Part shown: in pieces, positions 33,003 through 41,622 of the stretch
How the letters are laid out: each line of letters begins with the position of its first letter
Numbering within the stretch: position 1 is the stretch's first letter
From: Alistipes sp.
GTDB taxonomy: Bacteria > Bacteroidota > Bacteroidia > Bacteroidales > Rikenellaceae
Direction: 5' to 3'
Assembly (NCBI GenBank): GCA_017646625.1
Contig: JAGCMF010000031.1
Span: forward strand, 1 to 53,354
Length of the DNA stretch: 53,354 bases
Position numbers and translations under genes: made by a program
The notes under the pieces: model-generated
Told to the model about the DNA's origin: nothing
The model's input: the letters and a program-made list of their open reading frames with translations, nothing else
Databases searched by the model: none

Positions 33003-34955
33003 ATGAAAACGAAATATTTAGCAATAGCAGCATTGGCATTGGGAGTGGTTGCATGCGAGCAGGCTGCCAACAATGCCGTGATACCTGCCGACAACCGTAT
33101 GCTATTCGATGTTGCATCACCCAGCGTACATACGCGCGTAAGCAATGGAGCATTTGAGGCAGAGGATAAAATCGGTGTATATGTTACCGACTACGCAGAT
33201 GACACAACCCCTATGCCGCTACAAATTTCGGGTAACCGCGCTAACAACGAGGTGTTACTCTTCGACGGCGCATCGTGGACGTCCGAACGCACAATATATT
33301 GGGGCGAGGGTAAGAGTGATGTCTATGCCTACTATCCATATATGGAAATCGTCGATGTTGACGAGCAGCCATTCTCGGTGGCTCTCGACCAAGATGCGGA
33401 TGGAGCATACGAGGCAAGCGACCTCCTTTGGGCAAAGGCAGAGTGCGTAGCACAGGCCGATGGCGCTGTGTCACTCGCAATGAACCACGCTATGAGCCGC
33501 CTTGTTGTGAAGATTATGGCGGGAGAGGAGTATGTTGGCTCACTCCCTGCTGATGCTACCGTACACCTCCACTCGACTGTAACCGATGCTCATATCTCGC
33601 TTGCAAATGGCTCGGTTGTGAAGAATCCATATGGCGGTGCAAAGTCTATCAAGATGCGCAACCTCGGCATCCATACCTTTGACGAGGGCGAGGCGGTTGT
33701 ATATGAGGCTATCGTTGTGCCACAGATGCTCGAGACCTCTGTGCCATTGTTGGAGATTAACTCAAAGAGTGTGTCGTACCTTTTGGAGGATATGTTTAAC
33801 TTCAAGCCAGGCGTGTCGTACACCTATACAGCTGTGTTGAACACCTCGACTACAGCCATCAAGGTTGAGATTGGCTGCGAGATTGAGGACTGGAACAACA
33901 TCGGCGGTGGCTCTGAAGGCGAAGGCGGCGGCTCTGAGGGTGGCGAGGATGATGGTGTAGACCTCTCATTGTACACCGACCTTTCTGTCGAGGGTACTGC
34001 AAACTGCTACCTTATCCAGGCTGCGGGTAACTACAAATTTAAGGCAGTGATAGGAAACATAGATGCGTTAGTCGGTAATGTCAAGAAGACCGAGGTGCTT
34101 TGGGAGACTTTCGGCACAGATGTAATGCCGAATGTTGGTGACCTTGTTACAGGTGTTGGTTATAAGAATGGATATGTCTATTTTTCAACTCCTGCGGAGT
34201 TCAAGAATGGTAACGCCTCTATCGCAGTGCGCAACTCGAAGGATCTAATCCTCTGGTCTTGGCATATCTGGTGCTCGGAGGAGGGTTGGAACGACCATGT
34301 TTATGCCAACAATGCAGGTACAATGATGGACCGCAACCTCGGTGCAACCTCGGCTACTCCCGGCGATATCGGGGCATTTGGTCTTCTCTATCAGTGGGGA
34401 CGCAAAGACCCATTTATGGGCACTTGCGCAATATCGGGAACAACTCTCGCAGCATCGACTGGTAGTTGGAACACTGTCTCAGGTGGAAAAACTATTAATT
34501 GGGCTGAGGAAAATCCAACAACCTATATTACAGGTTACGAATGGTGTTCTGGCCAAGGTTCTGCAACAAACACTGGCGAATGGCGTTGGAAAGATGATCA
34601 TAAGACATTATACGACCCTTGTCCCGTTGGCTATCGTGTGCCAAATGGCGGAAATGACGGTTTCTGGGCAACAGCAAATGTCAAGTCTACGGGCGATTCA
34701 ACAAATCAAGGAATATACTGGACTCTTGCCGATGGCGAGACAGCAGCGTGGTATCCTGCTGTTGGCTATCGTCGCAACGATAGTGGGTCGTTGGACTTTG
34801 TTGGAAAGTACGGCCTTTGCTGGTCTGCTTCTCCTAATCCGCTCAACTCTAACGAAGAATACAACTTGAACTTCTACTACAAGGGCAATTTCAGCCCCGC
34901 ATTCAGCAGCTATCGCAGCTACGGCTACTCAGTGCGTTGTGTGAGAGAGGAGTAA
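33003..34955 (+). CDS. Lipoprotein with fimbrillin-like and FISUMP domains
   Basis: The 650-residue lipoprotein (lipobox GVVAC, Cys 18) begins with a fimbrillin/Mfa-like domain (about 30-300; TRVSNGAFEAEDKIGVYV, YAYYPY, MNHAMSRLVVKI). A Gly/Ser/Glu-rich linker (about 300-316) joins it to a C-terminal FISUMP domain (Fibrobacter major paralogous domain; DRNLGATSATPG, LYQWGRKDPF, YDPCPVGYRVP, YSVRCVRE at the end). FISUMP domains are surface beta domains of unclear role. Its N-terminus is related in style to that of the M64 protein (both have YEASDLLWAKAE-like text), so the two probably arose by sharing domains. It is the third gene of the region, after repeat array B. Confidence 0.86.
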   Translation: MKTKYLAIAALALGVVACEQAANNAVIPADNRMLFDVASPSVHTRVSNGAFEAEDKIGVYVTDYADDTTPMPLQISGNRANNEVLLFDGASWTSERTIYWGEGKSDVYAYYPYMEIVDVDEQPFSVALDQDADGAYEASDLLWAKAECVAQADGAVSLAMNHAMSRLVVKIMAGEEYVGSLPADATVHLHSTVTDAHISLANGSVVKNPYGGAKSIKMRNLGIHTFDEGEAVVYEAIVVPQMLETSVPLLEINSKSVSYLLEDMFNFKPGVSYTYTAVLNTSTTAIKVEIGCEIEDWNNIGGGSEGEGGGSEGGEDDGVDLSLYTDLSVEGTANCYLIQAAGNYKFKAVIGNIDALVGNVKKTEVLWETFGTDVMPNVGDLVTGVGYKNGYVYFSTPAEFKNGNASIAVRNSKDLILWSWHIWCSEEGWNDHVYANNAGTMMDRNLGATSATPGDIGAFGLLYQWGRKDPFMGTCAISGTTLAASTGSWNTVSGGKTINWAEENPTTYITGYEWCSGQGSATNTGEWRWKDDHKTLYDPCPVGYRVPNGGNDGFWATANVKSTGDSTNQGIYWTLADGETAAWYPAVGYRRNDSGSLDFVGKYGLCWSASPNPLNSNEEYNLNFYYKGNFSPAFSSYRSYGYSVRCVREE

Positions 34956-35007
34956 TATCATCAATATTGGGTGTCGCTTCGTCGATGCCACAATAGCATC
35001 AAAACAT

Positions 35008-35037
35008 CGGCAGTCACCTCGAGTGGCTGCCGTTTGT
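35008..35037 (+). terminator. Terminator after the FISUMP lipoprotein gene
   Basis: A 10-base stem (CGGCAGTCAC / GTGGCTGCCG, one T-G pair) with a 5-base loop precedes TTTGTTT. It also lies downstream of the convergent mgsA gene. Confidence 0.85.
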
Positions 35038-35120
35038 TTAATGGCTAATCGCTACATAATATTAATACTCTTGTTTTTAAGAATGGCGTTAAACAGGCTC
35101 TAATAGTCGTGATTGTGCCA

Positions 35121-35594
35121 CTACTTCACGGTTCGCTGTATGTACGATGTGTAGTCCTTGATGACTGGCTTATACTCCTCGTGAGACATCAGTGATGATG
35201 ATATTATAAAGTCTGCAGAGGAACGGTTAATTGCTGTGGGCACATTATAAAGCGTTGCCAGACGGAGCAGTGCCTTGACATCAACATCGTGTGGCTGTGC
35301 AGACATCGGATCCCAGAAGAATATCAATATATCTATCTCGTTGTTCGCTATCATAGCACCCAACTGCTGATCGCCACCCAGCGGCCCTGACTTAAGCATT
35401 GTGATGTCAAATCGAGTATTTGCCGCATCTTTGCCTCTACGTTCCATAAGTGTTTCGGCGACGATGCGTCCCGTAGTTCCTGTGCATATCAGGCGGTGTG
35501 ACAATAACTTCTCCCAGTTCCAAGCGACCCACTCTGCAAGGTCGTGCTTCATAGCATCATGAGCAACAAGTGCTATTGTTAATCTCTTCTCCAT
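35121..35594 (-). CDS. mgsA: Methylglyoxal synthase
   Basis: The 157-residue protein is a full-length methylglyoxal synthase, converting dihydroxyacetone phosphate to methylglyoxal and phosphate as a bypass of lower glycolysis when phosphate is scarce. Motifs: ALVAHDAMKHDLAEW, the phosphate-binding CTGTTG, SGPLGGDQQLGA with the catalytic Asp, and FFWDPMSAQPHDVDVKALLR. It is a single gene with its own promoter, read toward the FISUMP gene. No lactaldehyde or glyoxalase gene is adjacent. Confidence 0.96.
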   Translation of the reverse strand: MEKRLTIALVAHDAMKHDLAEWVAWNWEKLLSHRLICTGTTGRIVAETLMERRGKDAANTRFDITMLKSGPLGGDQQLGAMIANNEIDILIFFWDPMSAQPHDVDVKALLRLATLYNVPTAINRSSADFIISSSLMSHEEYKPVIKDYTSYIQRTVK

Positions 35595-35639
35595 AAATCT
35601 TTCTTCTCTTCTTTAAATCTTTTCCTCCTAAATACGGTG

Positions 35640-35647
35640 CAAAAATA
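35640..35647 (-). promoter_or_regulatory. Promoter -7 box of mgsA
   Basis: On the minus strand the bases read TATTTTTG, a TAnnTTTG match about 46 bases before the mgsA ATG. The -33 box is weak. Confidence 0.55.
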
Positions 35648-35693
35648 GTGTGATATTGTTTCTGGGTGATTGCAGGAGTGTTAAATTTCTGTT

Positions 35694-35726
35694 AAAAGCC
35701 TGTCTAACGGCATTAGACAGGCTTTT
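35694..35726 (-). terminator. Terminator after folC
   Basis: A perfect 14-base stem (AAAAGCCTGTCTAA / TTAGACAGGCTTTT) with a 5-base loop, 16 bases past the folC stop. The A and T ends allow it to work in both directions. Confidence 0.9.
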
Positions 35727-35741
35727 ATAGTGGTGCGGAGA

Positions 35742-37052
35742 TTACTTCTCTAACTGCAACTCCTCAATCTCGGCGACGATGAAGTTGCTGCCGCCGATGA
35801 ATATGGCATCTGTGGGCTGTGCCAGACAGCGGGCATGGTCGATGGCCTCCTTGACTGTGGCGCGGCACTCGAAGTCGAGGCCATGTCTCTCGGCAACAGC
35901 TGCTATATCCTCAACAGCCTTGGCGCGTTCTATGCTCGCCTTTGTGAATATATAGTGTGCGCGCTTGGGCAGCAGCGACATCATCTTCTCCACATCCTTA
36001 TCCTTGGCGAAGCCTATTACTGCGAAGATACGTTCCGCCTCGAGCTTTTCGAGCTGTGCTGCTACATATGCCATGCCCTCGGCATTATGGCCTGTGTCAC
36101 ATACCGTATATGGCTCACGTGCGAGTACCTGCCAGCGACCCATGAAGCCGGTGTTGGCAACCGTTGAGGCGAGACCCTCACGGAAGGCACGGCGCGAGAT
36201 GGTTAGTGGTGTCTGCTCGGCGAGGTAGTCGGCGGCGGCACACGCTGTGATGATGTTGTGGCGCTGGTAGTCGCCGAGGAGGTCGAGGTCGAGCTCGAAG
36301 CCTCGGTCGTCGCGTGTGCGCACTACGCTGAAGTGCTGGTGTTCGTCATCGAAGTGTTCAACGCCATTGAGCATAAACTCACTCTGGGCATATATAACCT
36401 TTGAGTTTAGCTCCTTGCCACGAGCCTCGAAGACGCCGTTATAGTCGTCGTTGGCCTCACCTATGATTACGGGGATGCTCTTCTTGATGATGCCCGCCTT
36501 CTCTGCCGCTATCTTGGTGATGCTATCACCGAGGTACTCGGTATGTTCAAGGCTTATGTTGGTGACGATGCTGAGGAGTGGGGTGATGATGTTTGTGGCA
36601 TCGAGACGACCACCAAGACCTGTCTCGATGATGGCTACCTCCACATCACTCTGGTCGAAGTAGTCGAAGGCCATGGCTGCTGTCATCTCGAAGAATGAGA
36701 GGTCGAGTTCGAGCATCTTCTCGCGGTGCTTGTCAACGAAGTTAACAACCTTCTGCTTTGGTATCATCTCGCCATCAACACGTATTCGTTCGCGGAAGTC
36801 GGCGAGGTGTGGCGAGGTGAATAGGCCTGTGCGGTATCCCGCCTCACGGAGTATTGAGGCAAGCATATGCGATACGGAGCCCTTGCCATTTGTACCAGCA
36901 ACATGTATGGTGTAGTAGTTTCGTTGGGGGTTGCCAAGGTGCTGGCAGAATGAAGCTATGCGATCTAATCCTGGCTTATAGGCGTCGCCACCAACGCGCT
37001 GGAACGACGGCATAGAAGTGAAGAGAAAATCGAGGGTTTGTGTGTAATTCAT
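35742..37052 (-). CDS. folC: Folylpolyglutamate / dihydrofolate synthase
   Basis: The 436-residue Mur-ligase-family protein adds glutamate to folates (and to dihydropteroate if bifunctional). It shows the ATP-binding loop HVAGTNGKGSVSHML (about 50-64), the TSPHL motif with RERIRVDGEMI, the carbamylated-lysine region (AAEKAGIIK) and the C-terminal CDTGHNAEGM. It starts 9 bases after the lnt stop, so it forms an operon with lnt. Whether it also has dihydrofolate synthase activity cannot be told here. Confidence 0.95.
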   Translation of the reverse strand: MNYTQTLDFLFTSMPSFQRVGGDAYKPGLDRIASFCQHLGNPQRNYYTIHVAGTNGKGSVSHMLASILREAGYRTGLFTSPHLADFRERIRVDGEMIPKQKVVNFVDKHREKMLELDLSFFEMTAAMAFDYFDQSDVEVAIIETGLGGRLDATNIITPLLSIVTNISLEHTEYLGDSITKIAAEKAGIIKKSIPVIIGEANDDYNGVFEARGKELNSKVIYAQSEFMLNGVEHFDDEHQHFSVVRTRDDRGFELDLDLLGDYQRHNIITACAAADYLAEQTPLTISRRAFREGLASTVANTGFMGRWQVLAREPYTVCDTGHNAEGMAYVAAQLEKLEAERIFAVIGFAKDKDVEKMMSLLPKRAHYIFTKASIERAKAVEDIAAVAERHGLDFECRATVKEAIDHARCLAQPTDAIFIGGSNFIVAEIEELQLEK

Positions 37053-37061
37053 AGTATATTA

Positions 37062-38654
37062 TTAATCTACAAGGTGATTGCGTTTACGTGTGCGGTATGC
37101 TATGTAGTATAGTATGCCGAGTATTGCGGCATATGTCGCCAGGCGTGCTATCATGTCGCCATAGCGTGTGTATATGGTCGTCTCGTCGCGCAACTCGAGC
37201 TTGGCGGTGAGCACTCCCTGCTCATCCCACTCGAGGCGTGGGCCTATGGTGCGACCTGTGGGCGATATGAATCCCGAGATGCCGGTGTTGGCGCTGCGTG
37301 CTATGGCACGGCGTGTCTCGATGGCGCGTAGTCGGCATATGTCGAAGAGACGGCGGTGGCCTGGCGTGTCGCCCCACCAACCATCGTTAGATATGACAGC
37401 CATTACCTCGGCACCCTCGCGTGCAAACCCCGCGAAGTAGTCGCCATAGAGACCCTCGTAGCATATTGCTGGGCCTATCTGTGTGTTGTTGTTAGTGAAT
37501 ATGCTATGCCTGTCGCCCCAGCCGAGTTGTCCAGATACGCCACCAAGGTCCACCTCAAAGAGGTCAAATAGCTCCTTCATGGGTACCGCCTCGACGCCTA
37601 TGACAAGCTTCCCCTTGTGGTATGTATCCTCCACTGTGCCCTGGTTGTTGGTCAGTAGGGCTGTGTTAAATTGGTCATACCAGCCGTAGTAGTCGTGGTA
37701 GTGTGCTGTCTCTGTTGCCTGTACATCGCCATAGTAGCGTACAGTAGATGCTCCCACGATAAATTTTGTGGATGGCGCAGTCTCCCTATATATGTAACCG
37801 AGTATTGGCTCTATGCGGTTGTATCCCTCCTCGTCTATCGACCCTATGGCGGGTATGTAGGCGAGTGCCGACTCGGGCATTATGGCAAACTCCGATGTAG
37901 ATGGTATGCTCGATACCAGCCTATGTATATCGGCTGTAGGGTCCTGCATGCCAGCCTCCACACGGTCCTCGACGTAGCATGGCACGTTTGGCTGTATGAC
38001 GCTTATCTCTACTGTGCGCTCCGAGGGTTTGTGGCATAGTAATAGTGTGAATGATAGTAGTATAGGCAGTAGCACTATGAGTGCGGCACGTACCTTTGAT
38101 GTGGTGCTCTTTGTACGCAATATCTCGAAGATGGAGATGTTGGAGACGAGTACCCAGAGGCTACCGCCAAAGATACCTGTATACTCATACCACTGCACGA
38201 GCATTGTGCCTCCCGAGAATCCGTGTCCGAGAATCAACCATGGAAATGTCATCACGTCGGCAGAGTTGTATATCCACTCTGTTGCTATCCAGATTGATAC
38301 TAAAAGGGTGTAGGCCAATGCACGGTGGGCACGCTTTGCGGTGTAGTGATATGTCATAAAGGCACATAGATTGTAGAATGTGCCAAATATGCCAGCAGCA
38401 ATGGGCCCAAGGGGTGTTGCTATCCATACCCACCATATTGTGGCTATGCTCCATAGCATGAAGGTGAGTGCTGCCCAGCCACACATGCGCCACCAGTCGC
38501 GTGCGCTGTCGCTGTAGTTCTCGCTGATGACCATAAGGGGTACGAGGGCAAAGAGTAGTGTTATGCCTGTGCCGCCGAGCCATCCCAGCGAGAGCATTGC
38601 TACGGAGAGTAGTACGAGGAGTAGCCTATGTAGTGATGAGTTACGTTTCAACAT
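37062..38654 (-). CDS. lnt: Apolipoprotein N-acyltransferase
   Basis: This 530-residue inner-membrane enzyme adds the third acyl chain to the N-terminal Cys of lipoproteins. About 200 residues of membrane helices precede a nitrilase-type periplasmic domain (about 215-490). The catalytic triad is visible: Glu 261 (MPESA), Lys 347 (YHKGKLV) and Cys 398 (ICYEGLY). A last hydrophobic helix lies near 505-520. It is the first gene of the lnt-folC operon with a good promoter. The many lipoproteins in this window are its likely clients. Confidence 0.95.
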   Translation of the reverse strand: MLKRNSSLHRLLLVLLSVAMLSLGWLGGTGITLLFALVPLMVISENYSDSARDWWRMCGWAALTFMLWSIATIWWVWIATPLGPIAAGIFGTFYNLCAFMTYHYTAKRAHRALAYTLLVSIWIATEWIYNSADVMTFPWLILGHGFSGGTMLVQWYEYTGIFGGSLWVLVSNISIFEILRTKSTTSKVRAALIVLLPILLSFTLLLCHKPSERTVEISVIQPNVPCYVEDRVEAGMQDPTADIHRLVSSIPSTSEFAIMPESALAYIPAIGSIDEEGYNRIEPILGYIYRETAPSTKFIVGASTVRYYGDVQATETAHYHDYYGWYDQFNTALLTNNQGTVEDTYHKGKLVIGVEAVPMKELFDLFEVDLGGVSGQLGWGDRHSIFTNNNTQIGPAICYEGLYGDYFAGFAREGAEVMAVISNDGWWGDTPGHRRLFDICRLRAIETRRAIARSANTGISGFISPTGRTIGPRLEWDEQGVLTAKLELRDETTIYTRYGDMIARLATYAAILGILYYIAYRTRKRNHLVD

Positions 38655-38676
38655 CGTCGTGTGTTTTAATATTACG

Positions 38677-38707
38677 CAAAAGTAATAAACATTCCCAAAA
38701 TATCAAT
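38677..38707 (-). promoter_or_regulatory. Promoter of lnt-folC
   Basis: On the minus strand: ATTG (38704-38707), 19 bases, then TACTTTTG (38677-38684), close to the Bacteroidetes consensus. The leader before lnt would be only about 16 bases. Confidence 0.7.
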
Positions 38708-38745
38708 CGTCGGTAGTTGACTTTCTTTAAAAAAAGAAAAATAGT

Positions 38746-38753
38746 TATCTTTG
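38746..38753 (+). promoter_or_regulatory. Promoter -7 box of the patatin-like gene
   Basis: TATCTTTG fits TAnnTTTG and lies 20 bases before the ATG at 38774. No clear TTTG at -33. It is divergent from the lnt promoter about 60 bases away. Confidence 0.6.
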
Positions 38754-38773
38754 TTCTAAAATAGCGAGTGATT

Positions 38774-39625
38774 ATGTGTAGCAAAAGTGTGGTTATCACG
38801 CCACGTTCAGGACTTATTCTCGAGGGTGGAGGCATGCGTGGCATCTTCACGTGTGGTGTCCTCGACAACTTTATGGATCGTGAAATACGATTTCCCTACA
38901 CCATTGGTGTCAGTGCTGGTGCGTGTAATGGCCTCTCCTATATGTCTGGGCAGCGCGGCAGGGCGAAGTTCAGCAATATAGACCTCTTGGATAAGTATCG
39001 ATATATCGGCTTTAGACACCTTCTCACGAAGGGCAATATCATGGACTTTGACCTTCTGTTCAAGAAGTTTCCTCAAGAGATAGTACCGTATGACTATGCA
39101 CGTTATGCACGTTGTGAGGAACGCTTCGAGATGGTTACTACGGAGTGCGCTACGGGCAATGCCTGCTACTTCGAGGAGAAGCTCGAGGAGAAGCGTATCA
39201 TAGATATTGTGCGTGCTTCGAGCTCACTGCCCTTTGTGTGTCCTATTGCCAAGGTTGATGGTAGGGAGATGCTCGATGGTGGCATTGCTGACTCGCTACC
39301 CATGGCGCGTGCCATGGCGCTTGGTTATGATAATAATGTCGTCGTGCTAACACGCAATGCTGGCTATCGTAAGAGTGAAAAGCCAACGATGGTGCCATGG
39401 CCATTCTATAGGAAGTATCCCGCCTTAAGGGCGAAAATACGTAATCGTAATATGCACTATAATAGTCAGATAGAACTTATAGAGGAACGTGAGAGACGTG
39501 GTGAGGTTGTTGTCATACGCCCTGAACGCCCCATCGTCGTGGGACGCATGGAGAGGGATTTAGATAAGCTACGTGCCCTTTACGATGAGGGCTACGAGAT
39601 AGCTTCACGTATCAACTTCCTATAG
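38774..39625 (+). CDS. Patatin-like phospholipase
   Basis: From the ATG at 38774 (MCSKSVV; a GTG two codons upstream would leave too little leader) the protein has 283 residues. It has the full patatin layout: oxyanion loop EGGGMRG (residues 17-23), nucleophile GVSAG (Ser 47) and the DGG catalytic Asp (Asp 168, LDGGIADSLP), so it should be an active lipid acyl hydrolase. There is no signal peptide; it resembles the cytoplasmic YjjU/RssA-like group. A lipid A-type acyltransferase gene follows with its own promoter, so the pair may serve membrane lipid turnover. Confidence 0.92.
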   Translation: MCSKSVVITPRSGLILEGGGMRGIFTCGVLDNFMDREIRFPYTIGVSAGACNGLSYMSGQRGRAKFSNIDLLDKYRYIGFRHLLTKGNIMDFDLLFKKFPQEIVPYDYARYARCEERFEMVTTECATGNACYFEEKLEEKRIIDIVRASSSLPFVCPIAKVDGREMLDGGIADSLPMARAMALGYDNNVVVLTRNAGYRKSEKPTMVPWPFYRKYPALRAKIRNRNMHYNSQIELIEERERRGEVVVIRPERPIVVGRMERDLDKLRALYDEGYEIASRINFL

Positions 39626-39638
39626 GTGCCCCTTTATA

Positions 39639-39670
39639 TTTGGATTATATCTTTATTTTCATTACTTTTG
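39639..39670 (+). promoter_or_regulatory. Promoter of the lipid A acyltransferase gene
   Basis: TTTG (39639-39642), exactly 20 bases, TACTTTTG (39663-39670). The transcript would start near 39677, which rules out longer upstream starts for the coding frame. Confidence 0.8.
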
Positions 39671-39728
39671 TAAATTGTGTTGTGCGTACGATGCTTCGTC
39701 GTCGTGTGACTATAAGATGATTTATGGT

Positions 39729-40685
39729 ATGAGTAAGAATAAGAATCTCGATTTTAGTGAATTTGCGTGGTATCATAGGCTCTCTGCAGCAATGCTATGG
39801 GGTATATGTCGCATTGTAAGCATCATGCCGCGATGGTTCCGCTATAGGGCATTAGCCCCCTTTGTTGTGGGCATCTTGCGCCTTGTGCGCTATCGTCGCG
39901 CTGTCATACAGAACAATTTGCGCAACTCATTTCCTGAAATGTCACAGCGCAGACGTGACGAGATAATGCGTGGTTTCTACAAGACGCTTGCCGAGATTAT
40001 TGTGAATACTATATCTCTTGCTGGCATACGACCTGGACATGACGATGGTGTTCTCATCTGGGAGGGACGCGATGAGCATTTTGCCGAGGTTCATGATCGT
40101 GATTGGATTGCCTTGGCTACACACTATGGCTGCTGGGAGTATTTGCCACTATGGGGCTGGCAAGACCCCGATTGTCACTTCGTGACGGTATATCATCCAC
40201 TTAAGAATAAGGCGTTTGAGATACTATATCGCAGGTTGCGTAAGTTCTCGGATAATGTATATACTATCCCCATGGCAGATGCTGTGCGTCACTATGTGCG
40301 CAATCGTCGTGAGGGTCTCGGTATTGCCATGGGTCTTGTCTCGGACCAGAGTCCTAACTTGCGTGCCGACACCGAGTGGTATGACTTTCTGAATCAGAAG
40401 ACCGCCTTTATTGATGGTGGTGAACGTCTCGCTATGAGGTTTCATATACCTGTGTACTATGTCGATGTGTGGCGCAGTGCTCCAGGTCGTTATCGTGCTG
40501 GCTTTGTGAAACTATACGATGGTGTGGAGAGTGTTGCCGAGGGCGAGATTACACGTCGCTATGCTGCGGCACTTGAGGCTACGATACGACGTGAACCGGA
40601 GTTATGGATGTGGTCGCATAAGAGGTGGAAGCATACCCCAGAGAAACAGGCGCTACGCTTTGGAGGTGTAAAAAAAGAGGCATAG
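39729..40685 (+). CDS. Lipid A biosynthesis (KDO2-lipid IVA) acyltransferase family protein
   Basis: The 318-residue protein (ATG at 39729; 39717 is an alternative) belongs to the LpxL/LpxM/HtrB family. It has one N-terminal membrane helix (about 20-50) and the catalytic HX4E motif THYGCWE (His 132, Glu 137). VSDQSPN and ELWMWSHKRWK near the end are also typical. It would transfer a secondary acyl chain to the lipid A precursor on the inner face of the inner membrane. It stands just before the Stealth genes but has its own promoter. Confidence 0.93.
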   Translation: MSKNKNLDFSEFAWYHRLSAAMLWGICRIVSIMPRWFRYRALAPFVVGILRLVRYRRAVIQNNLRNSFPEMSQRRRDEIMRGFYKTLAEIIVNTISLAGIRPGHDDGVLIWEGRDEHFAEVHDRDWIALATHYGCWEYLPLWGWQDPDCHFVTVYHPLKNKAFEILYRRLRKFSDNVYTIPMADAVRHYVRNRREGLGIAMGLVSDQSPNLRADTEWYDFLNQKTAFIDGGERLAMRFHIPVYYVDVWRSAPGRYRAGFVKLYDGVESVAEGEITRRYAAALEATIRREPELWMWSHKRWKHTPEKQALRFGGVKKEA

Positions 40686-40709
40686 AGGCCCAAAATCTAT
40701 ATTTTTAAC

Positions 40710-40717
40710 TATCTTTG
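40710..40717 (+). promoter_or_regulatory. Promoter -7 box of the Stealth gene pair
   Basis: TATCTTTG matches TAnnTTTG, 26 bases before the ATG at 40744; the -33 box is not evident. Confidence 0.6.
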
Positions 40718-40743
40718 CACCCTAAAATAGTAGATTATTTGGT

Positions 40744-41622
40744 ATGGATGTAGTTATTACCTATGTCAACGGTCTTGATCCCGTATGGCGCAGTGAGTAT
40801 GAGAGGTGTACGAATACCCCTATCCTCGAGAAGCGCTTTCGTGATTGGGGTACGCTTAAATATCTCTTTCGTGGCATAGAGGTTAATATGCCTTTTGTGC
40901 GTAAGGTGCACCTTGTGGTGTCGGGTGAGTCACAAGTGCCCGAGTGGATAAACCGTGAGAATGTCAACGTGGTGCTACATAAGGATATCATCCCTGAGCA
41001 GTTCTTGCCTACATTCAATTGTAACCCTATAGAGATACATCTACACCGCATTGCCGATTTAGATGAGGAGTTTATATACTTCAATGACGATATCTTCCCC
41101 GTGTTGCCCCTTAAGCCCGAGGACTTCTTCCGTGATGGCAAGGGTATCATTGGCATGAGTCGTCACCTCTTTGCCTTTGATATGTTTAAGAGGATATGTC
41201 GTAACTCGGACCGTGCAGCACGCAAGGCCTTGGGTCTCGCGCCACGCCTACACTTCCTGCGTCCACAGCACACCTGTGCCCCTATGATGCGTAGCGAGTC
41301 GAAGATGCTCTATGATACTCTGCGTGAGGATTTAGAGAAGTCGTTTACTGTAACACGCCAGAGCTGCAACATCACGCAGTATGCCTTCACGAACTATCTC
41401 TACCTTAAGGGTCGTATCATCAACTATCGTCAGTCAAAACGCCACTTCTCGGTGGGCATTGCCTCGGTGTCGAGCATACGTAAGTTTATCCTCAATCCTG
41501 ATTATAAGTTGGTGTGTATCAATGATGTGCGCGTTACGGATGATAAGTATTCAGAGCTGCGTACTATGCTATTAAATACCTTTGAGGAACGATTCCCCAT
41601 AAAGTCAAAGTATGAGAAGTAG
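40744..41622 (+). CDS. Stealth-family sugar-phosphate transferase (first)
   Basis: The 292-residue protein starts with the Stealth CR1 motif DVVITYVNGLDPVW and has the CR2 block (LKYLFRGIEVNMPFVRKVHLVVSG, then LPTFNCNPIEIHLHRI and EFIYFNDDIFP), followed by CR3-like FRRPQHTCAP-type text (here RPQHTCAPMM). Stealth proteins transfer hexose-1-phosphate or similar from a nucleotide sugar, making phosphodiester-linked capsules; they are related to GlcNAc-1-phosphotransferase. It overlaps the second Stealth gene by 11 bases, so the two are coupled and may alternate units of one polymer. Confidence 0.9.
   Translation: MDVVITYVNGLDPVWRSEYERCTNTPILEKRFRDWGTLKYLFRGIEVNMPFVRKVHLVVSGESQVPEWINRENVNVVLHKDIIPEQFLPTFNCNPIEIHLHRIADLDEEFIYFNDDIFPVLPLKPEDFFRDGKGIIGMSRHLFAFDMFKRICRNSDRAARKALGLAPRLHFLRPQHTCAPMMRSESKMLYDTLREDLEKSFTVTRQSCNITQYAFTNYLYLKGRIINYRQSKRHFSVGIASVSSIRKFILNPDYKLVCINDVRVTDDKYSELRTMLLNTFEERFPIKSKYEK

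Noticed and set aside
39675-39728. An upstream start for the lipid A acyltransferase
   Set aside because: The strong promoter at 39639-39670 places the transcript start after this point or leaves no leader.
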